A stretch of 64,000 nucleotides of DNA from Mucilaginibacter gotjawali (GTDB lineage: Bacteria; Bacteroidota; Bacteroidia; Sphingobacteriales; Sphingobacteriaceae), in the NCBI RefSeq assembly GCF_002355435.1, contig NZ_AP017313.1, forward strand, positions 5,952,001 to 6,016,000. Reading direction: 5' to 3'. The translations under genes were made by a program, and so were the position numbers. The notes beneath the pieces were generated by a model that was not told the origin of the DNA, searched no databases, and saw only the letters and a program-made list of their open reading frames with translations. Positions 18,589-26,765 of the stretch are shown here, piece after piece. Every line of letters begins with the position of its first letter. Position 1 is the stretch's first letter.

Positions 18589-18850
18589 TATTAAATTTTT
18601 ATTAAATCTATAAAATGATTTTGAAGCAAACCTGAAGATTTTAAATAAAATAAATGATGCCGTGTTTACACAGGTTAACGAATATAAATAATCTCCCTGA
18701 AATGAATTAATCTTCAATATTGCTTCAGATTTTACACTTATTTTTATCGCAATGTGCCGCACAAATTAGTTAAAACACAGAATACCCCTATTAAATTAAC
18801 ACCACCGGTAAAATTGCGATTACAATAATGCCATGTATGTGCAAATCCTA

Positions 18851-18858
18851 TACATTTG
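18851..18858 (+). promoter_or_regulatory. Promoter -7 element upstream of the barrel gene
   Basis: TACATTTG matches TAnnTTTG. The transcript would have a 5' leader of about 75 bases before ATG 18941. No clear -33 element is visible. Confidence 0.35.
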
Positions 18859-18940
18859 ATTAACGCGGAAATATAAAAATGGACAATGGCCGCAAAGCAC
18901 TGCTTAATCAAAAAAAAAGGAAACTGACAATCTGAAATCA

Positions 18941-19705
18941 ATGCGAAAATATTACATAACCGCAATTTTAGCTTTTGCCCTGACATATAAACTGAAAGCA
19001 CAGGACAACTACGAAATCCAGGTATACGGATCCGAAACAGTTGACGCCGGCCATACGATGCTCGAATTGCATAGCAATTATACTTCGGATGGCAGCAAAA
19101 CAATGGCAGATGGCGTTTTACCCACCAATCATGTTTTTCACGAAACTATCGAAATCACCCATGGCTGGCTGCCCTGGTTTGAAACCGGCTTCTATCTTTT
19201 TAATACCATCGGCAGCGACGGGCGAACCGCCTATGTTGGCTCACACATCCGCCCGAGGGTTGCTATACCCGAAAGCTGGAAATGGCCCGTGGGCTTAAGT
19301 TTATCGGTTGAATTTGGATTTCAAAAAGCGCAATACTCGGCCAATACTTCCACCTTAGAGATCAGGCCTATTATTGATAAAAAATGGGGGGGCTTATATG
19401 TAGCCTTTAACCCTACTTTAGACCAAAGCTTTAAAGGGCCCGATGAAAACCGGGGCTTAATATTTTCGCCAAATGTTAAAGGCAGCTATGACATAAGCAA
19501 GCTGGTTGCTTTGGGGCTTGAATATTACGGCAGTACCGGGCCGTTTTTTAATTATGACCCGATACAACAGCAGCAGCACCAATTATTTATTGCCACGGAT
19601 TTAAATTTTAACCCCAATTGGGAATTTAATGCAGGGTATGGCCGGGGCTTTACCAACAGTACCGATAGATCAATATTCAAGATCATTCTCGGCCGGAGGT
19701 TTTAA
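18941..19705 (+). CDS. Predicted outer-membrane beta-barrel protein
   Basis: 254 residues with a signal peptide ending in KLKAQD (cleavage near residue 21). The mature part is made of alternating-residue strands (EIQVYGSETVDAGHTMLELH, ETGFYLFNTIG, VGLSLSVEFGFQ, VALGLEYYGSTG) and ends in ILGRRF, the C-terminal Phe expected of barrels inserted by the BAM complex. No enzymatic motif is seen. It is divergent from the two-component system, which may control it. Substrate unknown. Confidence 0.7.
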   Translation: MRKYYITAILAFALTYKLKAQDNYEIQVYGSETVDAGHTMLELHSNYTSDGSKTMADGVLPTNHVFHETIEITHGWLPWFETGFYLFNTIGSDGRTAYVGSHIRPRVAIPESWKWPVGLSLSVEFGFQKAQYSANTSTLEIRPIIDKKWGGLYVAFNPTLDQSFKGPDENRGLIFSPNVKGSYDISKLVALGLEYYGSTGPFFNYDPIQQQQHQLFIATDLNFNPNWEFNAGYGRGFTNSTDRSIFKIILGRRF

Positions 19706-19813
19706 AATAGCAAAAGGAACAGCTATGTTTGGGATAAGGCCTGAAATAATAAATGCTGAATTATAAAATTTAAATCACCCCACTACAATATAATAGTTAT
19801 TGAACCGAAGATT

Positions 19814-20452
19814 ATGGCCACACAACAACAAATCAAAAGAAATTCTTCCGCTATCCGCTTATGGCATTGGTTGAATGCCGCCATCATCAGCGGATCATTA
19901 TTAACCGTTTTAATTAATTCAACTATATTAAAAACAAGGCCAAATGCATCATTTATAAAGGACACGCTTAAGGAGGCCGGCGCAACGGTCAGCAATGACC
20001 AGGCCCGCGCTGTAGCGCATGAATTGAGTGACAAGATTTGGACGCTTCATACCTATTTCGGTTATGTACTGGTTGGGCTGGTTGCTTTCAGGCTGTTACT
20101 TGAGTTTTTCCAGCTCGCTGATCAACGGTTTATTCGCAGTTTGAAAAGCGCCTATGCAAAATACCAAAGCGTAAAACAACAGCGGGAAACCGCCCGGCAC
20201 GATTTTTTAGTAAAAACCGTTTACGCTATGTTTTACCTGATGATTATTACCATGGCGGTTACCGGTTTATGCCTTGCATTTGAAGACGATGTACCCGCAC
20301 TTAAGGCGGTTCATGCCTTCAGGGAGATCCACCAGTTTACGATGTACCTGATACTGGCCTTTATTGTTGTCCATTTGGCCGGCGTGTTTTTAGCTGAACG
20401 AAAAGACAGCCCTGGAATAGTATCGGACATGATCAACGGAGGAAAAGAATAA
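19814..20452 (+). CDS. Cytochrome b/b6-like membrane protein (cytochrome b561 / Ni-Fe hydrogenase b-type fold)
   Basis: A 212-residue integral membrane protein that probably carries b hemes and passes electrons across the inner membrane. Four helices are visible. Candidate heme-ligand histidines are His18 (RLWHWLNA), His79 (WTLHTYFGYV), His173 (REIHQFTMYL) and His187 (IVVHLAG), with His167 nearby. The long loop between helices 1 and 2 (residues 40-75) is unusual. It lies just beyond the ApbE/thioredoxin operon on the opposite strand and could be its electron donor, but that is inference. A strong terminator follows. Confidence 0.8.
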   Translation: MATQQQIKRNSSAIRLWHWLNAAIISGSLLTVLINSTILKTRPNASFIKDTLKEAGATVSNDQARAVAHELSDKIWTLHTYFGYVLVGLVAFRLLLEFFQLADQRFIRSLKSAYAKYQSVKQQRETARHDFLVKTVYAMFYLMIITMAVTGLCLAFEDDVPALKAVHAFREIHQFTMYLILAFIVVHLAGVFLAERKDSPGIVSDMINGGKE

Positions 20453-20469
20453 GCATAAGCCTTAATGCT

Positions 20470-20506
20470 AAAAGCCTTCCTGAATTTGAGTCAGGAAGGC
20501 TTTTTT
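20470..20506 (+). terminator. Rho-independent terminator after the cytochrome b gene
   Basis: AAAAGCCTTCCTGA (20470-20483) pairs with TCAGGAAGGCTTTT (20491-20504) around a 7-base loop and runs into six T residues. The remaining gap to 20868 contains only the small candidate frame at 20665-20763. Confidence 0.9.
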
Positions 20507-20664
20507 ATGGATAGTATCTTTTATAAACGCTCAAATCTCTTCAACCTAACCGTTTTATTGACTGCACCGCGTTTTAAAATCTGATTAAAATAAAGCCGAC
20601 TATTTTAAGGGCTGCTTTGACCAGGCATAAGCACACCATTTTGCAGTACATTCAATGGTGCCTT

Positions 20665-20763
20665 TTACACCAGCGTTCCGCTCAACAAAAATATAATGCC
20701 CATCAGCACGAGCCAGAGATAAAAAAGGATCCGATCACTATTGATCTTTATTGAGTTTATCAT
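20665..20763 (-). CDS. Candidate 32-residue single-helix membrane peptide
   Basis: An ATG frame on the minus strand encodes a charged N-terminus (MINSIKINSDR) followed by one hydrophobic segment (ILFYLWLVLMGIIFLLSG) and a short end. The composition is that of real small membrane proteins, and it lies just downstream of the thioredoxin gene on the same strand. There is no ribosome-binding site or homolog that I can cite, so it remains tentative. Confidence 0.3.
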   Translation of the reverse strand: MINSIKINSDRILFYLWLVLMGIIFLLSGTLV

Positions 20764-20867
20764 ATTTTATGCTGTTAATACAAATTCTCTGCTATAATCC
20801 CGTTATCAACGCGGCTTTTGTAATTTACATAAAAATTGCCGGTTTCCGGCCCTTTCACGTAATATTA

Positions 20868-21299
20868 TTATTGAGCGCGGTTATCTTCAATTTGCCCGAT
20901 AAATTGCTCCGGCTTTTCATTGGGGAAACCATCCCATGAAAACAACACTTTCCCGTTTTGATCAACCAGGAGCGTGTAAGGAAATTTACCATCCGGGTTG
21001 TATTTATCAGCAAGGGCCTCGTTCAATTTCACTTGTTCAGGGCTTAATTGATTCTTCTTCTGCCGCGGAAAATCAGCTCTTACCAATACCAGGTTTTTTG
21101 CAGCATACGTTTCAAACGCCTCCGACTCCAGGATTTCTTTCCTTAATCGTATGCATGGCCCGCACCAGTCAGAGCCTGAAAAATTAATCAGAATTAATTT
21201 ATGCTCCTGCGCCGCCTCTGTCCTGGCAACATTAAAATCCCCAAGCCAGCTAACGGCTGAAGAAAAGAACATCATAAAAGCAATTGAAAGCATCTTCAT
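20868..21299 (-). CDS. Exported thioredoxin-family protein
   Basis: 143 residues with an N-terminal signal or anchor helix (MLSIAFMMFFSSAVSWL) and a thioredoxin fold carrying the active site SDWCGPCIRL (Cys46 and Cys49), followed by FPYTLLVDQNGKVLFSWDG with the cis-Pro in KFPYT. It probably reduces or oxidises thiols in the periplasm. It is the last gene of the leftward ApbE - DUF4266 - DUF3570 - thioredoxin operon, a grouping often seen in Bacteroidota; the C-terminal cysteines of the DUF4266 protein are a plausible substrate. Confidence 0.9.
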   Translation of the reverse strand: MKMLSIAFMMFFSSAVSWLGDFNVARTEAAQEHKLILINFSGSDWCGPCIRLRKEILESEAFETYAAKNLVLVRADFPRQKKNQLSPEQVKLNEALADKYNPDGKFPYTLLVDQNGKVLFSWDGFPNEKPEQFIGQIEDNRAQ

Positions 21300-21442
21300 A
21301 ACAAATACTCTAATTTTTTGGTTTCACCTGCTGTATGTATGAGCAATATACTCACACATTTTGTAGATAAAATGAATTTTACAATAATATAACGTAACAA
21401 TTAAAAATTTAATAGTGCCCTAACAAGCCCGAAATATACAGG

Positions 21443-22783
21443 CTATTTAAACCCCATACTTAATGAAACCACGTCCGATGCAAGGTTGGTAGTTTGCGTA
21501 TAGTGCCCGTACCTTATTTCCATTTCGTGGAAGCTATGCATACCAAATACGCCATTTGGCGGCGCTATCCTAAAACCTACACCATAAAAGCCCGCATTAA
21601 ATTTTGCGTATTCAATATTACTGGTATAATAGGTATCCGATGCACTATGTTGTTCATACGGTGCATAGTACTTAGCCGCAGTTTGGTCATAATACCGGTA
21701 AAACGGCGAAATAGAAAAGAATGGCGTCACTTTGTATGGCACTTCAATACTCGCTGTATTTGAGCGCGTTCCCCAGTTATCCATGTAATACCTGTAATAC
21801 GTTCGCAGAATGATATTATCCCCAAGGAAATAATTGAGCCTGAATCCAACCGGCAGCTTAAACCGCGAAGAAGGCAGCTTTTCAATGGTATCTTTTCCGG
21901 TGTTGAAATATACCCGGTGGAAAGGCAAACCAAGGTAACCACTTTGGCTAACCACATCACCCAGAAACATCACCTGCAGCCTTGAATTTATCTGTTGCGA
22001 ATAGGAAAATGCCGCTGTTAGGGTTGTCCGTGGGCTGGTTGGCAGGGTATTTTTTGAACTCGAAATTACCTGGCCCGAAGAGCTTAATACCTCAACAACC
22101 CCGCTTGCAGTAGTGTATATGGTTGTACCCGTCTGGGTTGCAGCAGCAGCGGGGACAAATTCTGACGGATAAATAAGCGTTACCTTATCGAAATAACCTT
22201 GCAGCTTCACACCAAACTCCCCGCTTTTATCATTGGTTTTTGTCGACCAATGAAAATCTATACCTTTCGACTTATAATTGTATTCGCCGGAATAATAGGC
22301 GCCAATACCAAAGGTACTACCTGTTTTTGCATTCTCCACGGTCCAATCCAGCGAAGGATAAATCCTTGTACCACGTGGGTTTCCGCCGCCGTTTAATGCA
22401 ACGTATGCTGCAGACGCCGACGAATGATGGTCGTACCCTAAACCCACAGATAATGTATTTTTGTTATTCGCCTGGTTTAGCCAAACCAAATTCAGGTTCA
22501 GGCCGTTTGAAAAATCGGTTACATTTTGTGTTCCTTTTGGCCCGGGCATTCCTCCCATAACCGCCGAACGGTCGCCCGTTTGGGTATAATAACTCGAAAC
22601 CAGGTCAATCTCGTCTATTCTTAGTCGGCGGGGATTATAGTTGCTGGTATCCTCGGCAACAGGTGTATATAAGCTGGTATACGCGGGCCTGGGCAGCCGG
22701 CTTGTGTCAGTGTTAACCTGCGCATACACTTGAAATCGGCATAATATTGCAAATCCGATTACGGATAAAAACTTTCTCTTCAT
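21443..22783 (-). CDS. DUF3570 domain-containing protein, outer-membrane barrel
   Basis: 446 residues with a signal peptide ending in VYAQVN. A recognisable DUF3570 start (LRIDEIDLVSSYYTQTGDRSA) is followed by a series of beta strands such as STFGIGAYYSGEYNY, TTLTAAFSYSQQINSRLQV and FRLNYFLGDNIILRTYYRYY, ending with VSLSMGFK. The segment YDHHSSASAAY (Asp118 to Ser124) resembles the D-x-x-S/T-G/S-A-S/T motif that ApbE enzymes flavinylate; that match is my inference. It is encoded 30 bases after the DUF4266 gene. The family is regularly found next to ApbE but has no proven role. Confidence 0.85.
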   Translation of the reverse strand: MKRKFLSVIGFAILCRFQVYAQVNTDTSRLPRPAYTSLYTPVAEDTSNYNPRRLRIDEIDLVSSYYTQTGDRSAVMGGMPGPKGTQNVTDFSNGLNLNLVWLNQANNKNTLSVGLGYDHHSSASAAYVALNGGGNPRGTRIYPSLDWTVENAKTGSTFGIGAYYSGEYNYKSKGIDFHWSTKTNDKSGEFGVKLQGYFDKVTLIYPSEFVPAAAATQTGTTIYTTASGVVEVLSSSGQVISSSKNTLPTSPRTTLTAAFSYSQQINSRLQVMFLGDVVSQSGYLGLPFHRVYFNTGKDTIEKLPSSRFKLPVGFRLNYFLGDNIILRTYYRYYMDNWGTRSNTASIEVPYKVTPFFSISPFYRYYDQTAAKYYAPYEQHSASDTYYTSNIEYAKFNAGFYGVGFRIAPPNGVFGMHSFHEMEIRYGHYTQTTNLASDVVSLSMGFK

Positions 22784-22812
22784 AAATTATAAATAGTGCG
22801 CGTATCGGATAA

Positions 22813-23031
22813 TTAGTTGCAACCACAGCCTCCACCGGTTTTCCCGGCATTCGCGCCCGAAGCCGCTTCGCGATATGATTGAAAATTCAATTCGTTTTTC
22901 TCAGCTTTTCTGTTGGTAAGCGCCATTTCAGAGTCATTTAGCCGGCTTTTCTGGTACTCCTTTAAATGCACACATGATGTGGCAGAAATAACGAGCAGTA
23001 AGCATGCCGATATTTTTATCAATCGTTTCAT
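22813..23031 (-). CDS. DUF4266 domain-containing small lipoprotein with CxC tail
   Basis: 72 residues. A lipoprotein signal (LLLVISATSCVHLKEYQK) places a lipidated Cys near residue 20, followed by a short charged helix and a glycine-rich end GKTGGGCGCN. The conserved GGGCGCN terminus is the hallmark of DUF4266 and leaves two exposed cysteines in a CxC arrangement. These could bind metal or be redox partners of the thioredoxin encoded in the same operon. The gene lies 13 bases after apbE. Confidence 0.88.
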   Translation of the reverse strand: MKRLIKISACLLLVISATSCVHLKEYQKSRLNDSEMALTNRKAEKNELNFQSYREAASGANAGKTGGGCGCN

Positions 23032-23044
23032 TCTATCGGGGGTT

Positions 23045-23983
23045 TTATTTTATATGTATATTTTTTGATGTGTACATTTTGTCATCATCGTCAATAATGA
23101 TAGCTTCTATATTGTTCATCTGGTTGATCAGGTCGAGGCCGGTATAAATGCCCATGATCATCACCGGGGTGGCCATTGCATCAGCAATTTCAGCATTGGT
23201 AGTAATGATAGTTACGCTTTTGATGCCGGTAACCGGCAGACCTGTACGGGGATCAATGGTATGCGAATATTTTTTACCGTCTATCATTACAAACTTCTCA
23301 TAATTGCCCGAAGTGGCAACCGCCATATCGGTGACAGACATCCACGAAAATATTTCGTTTTTAACATTTGGGTTTACAATCCCAACGGTCCACGGAGCGC
23401 CATTTGGCTGAAGTCCCCAGGCACAAAGGTCACCCGAAGCGTTTACTACACCGCTGGTAATACCAAGGTCCTTCATCACCTGCCTGGCCCTTTCGGCCGC
23501 ATATCCCTTACCAATCCCCCCAAAACCAATCCGCATCCCCTTTTCCTTTAAATAGATGGTGCTTTTTTCCCTGTCGAGTACAACATTCCGGTAGTTGATC
23601 AGCCTCACCATTTTTTTTGCTGTAGCCTTATCCGGTAACGCTGTCATGTTTTTATCGAAATTCCAAAGACGCTTATCAATCGAGCCGTAGGTAATATCAA
23701 AAGCGCCCTGTGTTATGGCTGATATCCTGATGGAACGTTCAACCAGGGCAAAAGTTTCGGCACTTACCTTCACAGGCATAATACCGGCATTTTGATTTAC
23801 CTGGTTAGTTTCACTCTCATCACTAAACGTGGTTAACAACCGTTCTATCCTTTGTATTTCGGCAATTCCGGCATCAATCCTTTTATTGGCCCAGTCTTCA
23901 TTATCAGCAACGGCCGTTAATTCAAAATGGTTGCCCATTAGTTTGCAACTCTTTTTAAAAACCAACTGATCATTCATAACCAT
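23045..23983 (-). CDS. apbE: FAD:protein FMN transferase (ApbE family)
   Basis: 312 residues. ApbE enzymes cleave FAD and attach FMN to Ser or Thr of target proteins. Family hallmarks are visible: FDITYGSIDKRLW, IGFGGIGKGYAAERA, VVNASGDLCAWG, the nucleotide-site motif HTIDPRTGLPV and the C-terminal NAEIADAMATPVMIMG. It is the first gene of the operon with DUF4266, DUF3570 and thioredoxin. Oddly, no signal peptide or lipobox is visible: the protein begins MVMNDQLVFKKSCK, and no upstream in-frame ATG precedes a stop. It may act in the cytoplasm or use a non-standard export route. Confidence 0.93.
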   Translation of the reverse strand: MVMNDQLVFKKSCKLMGNHFELTAVADNEDWANKRIDAGIAEIQRIERLLTTFSDESETNQVNQNAGIMPVKVSAETFALVERSIRISAITQGAFDITYGSIDKRLWNFDKNMTALPDKATAKKMVRLINYRNVVLDREKSTIYLKEKGMRIGFGGIGKGYAAERARQVMKDLGITSGVVNASGDLCAWGLQPNGAPWTVGIVNPNVKNEIFSWMSVTDMAVATSGNYEKFVMIDGKKYSHTIDPRTGLPVTGIKSVTIITTNAEIADAMATPVMIMGIYTGLDLINQMNNIEAIIIDDDDKMYTSKNIHIK

Positions 23984-24355
23984 ACCATACAGCGCTGAGA
24001 ATTTTAAACACTTTTGTTTCGTCCGGGAGTCTTACAACAATATTACCCGAACATTCTGTAGTGTAAATGAAATTACCTTTCCAATACCCGGCATCCATTC
24101 ATATTTAACATAAATTAACAACTGCACGTTTAAACATTTATTTTATCAAAGGATATATTTAATTTAACATCCACAGGCTCAAATTTAAAACCTCCCCGCC
24201 GGGCAGGCAACAAAACACCCTGTAAATCAATTATTAAACTAAAATAGCCCGTTATTTATTTTTTTAAAGACGAAAATAGATGGAGAGCGGAAATGTATCG
24301 ACGAATACACTTATGAGTGCGCAGGAAGGGCGGGTTATTAAAGTATCCGGCATAT
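23984..24355. other. 372-base intergenic region between the TonB receptor and apbE
   Basis: This A/T-rich stretch separates the leftward receptor gene from the leftward apbE operon and should hold the apbE promoter. I see no exact TAnnTTTG match, no strong terminator and no plausible reading frame. Confidence 0.5.
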
Positions 24356-26722
24356 CTAAAAACTATACCCCAGGTTAAACATACAATTCCGTGGGGCACC
24401 AGGCCATTTATTAATATTATTATATGCTCCCTGCCAATAAGTTTTATTAGTAATATTATTCATATTTAAGGCAAAGCGGTATCGCTGCAAGCCATAGCGT
24501 ACACCGCCATTTATAACCAGGTAACCGGGTAATTTAATTGCCGGATCAAGCGTATTGCGAGCGCCAACCTGCGAATGGCCTGCGGATATTCCCAATCCTT
24601 TTAAGACGCCATTGCTAAAAGTGTATTTAATCCAGCTGCTGCTGGTATTTCGGGGGGCATTTTCAACTACAGAGCCTATTTGAGACGCAATATCGCTTTT
24701 AGAAACGATGGCCAGGCAGTTTGCATAATTAAAATTAACGCTCAAATTCGAAAGTATATAACCCGTGGCTTCCACCTCAAACCCCCTCGACCTGTTTTCA
24801 CCCTGCTGCACAAATAGGTTCGGATCAGAGATATTGTTTGCATTTACCGCCACATTTTGAACTTTTAGCTGATAAAGCGCCGCAGATGCAAAAAGTCTAT
24901 CATTAAAAAAACCGCCTTTTAACCCTGTTTCAAGCAACTGGCTGGTTAGCGGCTTAAACGGCGCATCAAAAACCTGTATACTGGTCGATGCTTCAAACGG
25001 ATCGAAACCTTTGTTATAACTGGCATAACCGTTTAGTTTTGGCATAAGCGGGTAGACGATGCCGATTCTCGGCAAAAACACTCTTTCATTTAGCCCGCTG
25101 CCGTCATCTGCTTTATAAAATTCCTCGCGCAGGCTACCTAATAGTTTCACTTTGCCAACGTTAGCCTGATCCTGCAGGTATACGCCCTGAGTATGGTAAA
25201 TATTGCTGTTCACATCCGATTCGTCGCTGTTATAATCAGACAAACGGTAAGTATTTACCGGCATTTGAAAATACTGCGGGCTACCTAGGCTTAAAGTTCC
25301 AACAATGCCACTGCCCGGGCCAAACTGATCGGGCAATTCGTAGTATTGCTGGTTTAAATTAACCGAGCTCCTTACATAATCGTACCCGGCCAGCACCACA
25401 TGGCTTGCTTTACCTGTTTTGAATTTGTAAGTGAGATAATTAGTGAGGGTGTTGGTAACCGTATGGTAGGCCCAGGTAGTGTAATAAAGGGAAACTGAAT
25501 CCGGGGTGATGTAATTATTCAATCCGTGCGCGGCCACATTTTCCCGGGTAATATAATTCAAGTAACCCATACTAAAAATAAGGTTTTTATTGATCTTGTA
25601 CGATGCAGAAATAACGGAGGCAACATCCGTCTCACGCAAATAGTCGCCGGGCTGCGTTAAGGTTAGATTGATTGGGGTTGAATTCAGGTTATTGTCCTCT
25701 TCATATCCTGGCTGGCCCTGGTTAAGCACAGTGTGAATATTTGATACCGAAAAATTAAAATTCACCCTGAATTTATCATTTGGGATAAAGCTGAATGAGG
25801 GTGCCAGTTCATACGATTTAGCAAATGTTTGATTGATAAACGAATTGGTATTATCATACCCGGCGTTAATGCGGTACAACAATGTCTTGCTTTTATTTAA
25901 GGGCCCTGTCATATCGCCCTGAACCCTGAAATGGTTCCAGGCCCCCCTGTAAATATCAATCGCAGCCCTGCTGGTATCTAATGGCTTTTTTGTAACCATG
26001 TTGATCGTGCCCCCTGGATCGCAGTTGCCATATAAGGTCGCCGTAGGCCCCTTTATAACCTCTATCCTTTCAATATTAACCAGTATTGTGCTCGTATAGG
26101 TAGTACTATAACCACGCAAGCCATCAATATCCCGGGCATTTTCGGCCTTAAAGCCCCTGATCGTGTATTCATCAAAACCGGAATATTGATTTACTCCTGC
26201 AACGTCGTTCAACGCATCTTTTAGTGTAAGTTCCATTTTATCATGGATAAGTTCCTTGCTGACCGTCGAGATCGCCTGCGGAATATCCACAATGAGTGCT
26301 TCTGTTTTTTCTCCAAAAAATGAATTTTTGTTTAAGTACGAATGTGAAACCCGCCCGTTAACTTTAACTGTCTGCAGCTTTATAGCTTCGCTGATCAACC
26401 TTATTGTATCCAGGTTAAGGAGCGTCCCTTTCTTTATTAGTATGCTGCGTTCCCTTAAGGCAGTCCCATGGCTGATGATGATCAGTGTATCATTTCCGGC
26501 GGGAAGATCTGTCAATAAAAAAAATCCGTTTCTGTTTGTAAGCGTTGTTCTATTTGAGCGTCGCAAAAACATTTTGACAAATGCCGCCGGTTTATCATTG
26601 TCCGTTACAATCCACCCTTTTATCCCGGTAGTTTTTTGGGCATAAAGGGGTGATCCATGCAGCATCAACCAAAACACAACCGGCAAAAAAACATATTTTA
26701 TTCCCGGTTGTTTCAAAATCAT
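24356..26722 (-). CDS. TonB-dependent siderophore-type receptor
   Basis: 788 residues. Signal peptide (LMLHGSPLYAQK), then a carboxypeptidase-regulatory-like beta-sandwich (about 30-115), then the plug (ALIVDIPQAISTVSKELI, DALNDVAGVNQYSGFDEYTI, RIEVIKGPTATLYGNCDPGG, INMVTKKP) and a 22-strand barrel ending in YNNINKWPGAPRNCMFNLGYSF with terminal Phe. The plug pattern is that of FhuE/FecA-like siderophore receptors. It is the last gene of the leftward set NHL propeller - PQQ-like propeller - receptor (gap 43 bases), so the propeller lipoproteins may assist ligand capture. Ligand unknown. Confidence 0.93.
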   Translation of the reverse strand: MILKQPGIKYVFLPVVFWLMLHGSPLYAQKTTGIKGWIVTDNDKPAAFVKMFLRRSNRTTLTNRNGFFLLTDLPAGNDTLIIISHGTALRERSILIKKGTLLNLDTIRLISEAIKLQTVKVNGRVSHSYLNKNSFFGEKTEALIVDIPQAISTVSKELIHDKMELTLKDALNDVAGVNQYSGFDEYTIRGFKAENARDIDGLRGYSTTYTSTILVNIERIEVIKGPTATLYGNCDPGGTINMVTKKPLDTSRAAIDIYRGAWNHFRVQGDMTGPLNKSKTLLYRINAGYDNTNSFINQTFAKSYELAPSFSFIPNDKFRVNFNFSVSNIHTVLNQGQPGYEEDNNLNSTPINLTLTQPGDYLRETDVASVISASYKINKNLIFSMGYLNYITRENVAAHGLNNYITPDSVSLYYTTWAYHTVTNTLTNYLTYKFKTGKASHVVLAGYDYVRSSVNLNQQYYELPDQFGPGSGIVGTLSLGSPQYFQMPVNTYRLSDYNSDESDVNSNIYHTQGVYLQDQANVGKVKLLGSLREEFYKADDGSGLNERVFLPRIGIVYPLMPKLNGYASYNKGFDPFEASTSIQVFDAPFKPLTSQLLETGLKGGFFNDRLFASAALYQLKVQNVAVNANNISDPNLFVQQGENRSRGFEVEATGYILSNLSVNFNYANCLAIVSKSDIASQIGSVVENAPRNTSSSWIKYTFSNGVLKGLGISAGHSQVGARNTLDPAIKLPGYLVINGGVRYGLQRYRFALNMNNITNKTYWQGAYNNINKWPGAPRNCMFNLGYSF

Positions 26723-26765
26723 CTGTGAAAAAAATGGGGTTGACTATTAACACCGCTATATCCTT

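Noticed and set aside
18589-18762. In-frame N-terminal extension of the response regulator
   Set aside because: Receiver domains begin at KLLIVEDE; the extension has no homology-like features, so the TTG at 18588 is preferred.
20751-20939. 62-residue plus-strand frame between the cytochrome b and thioredoxin genes
   Set aside because: It overlaps the real thioredoxin gene antisense and shows no coding features.
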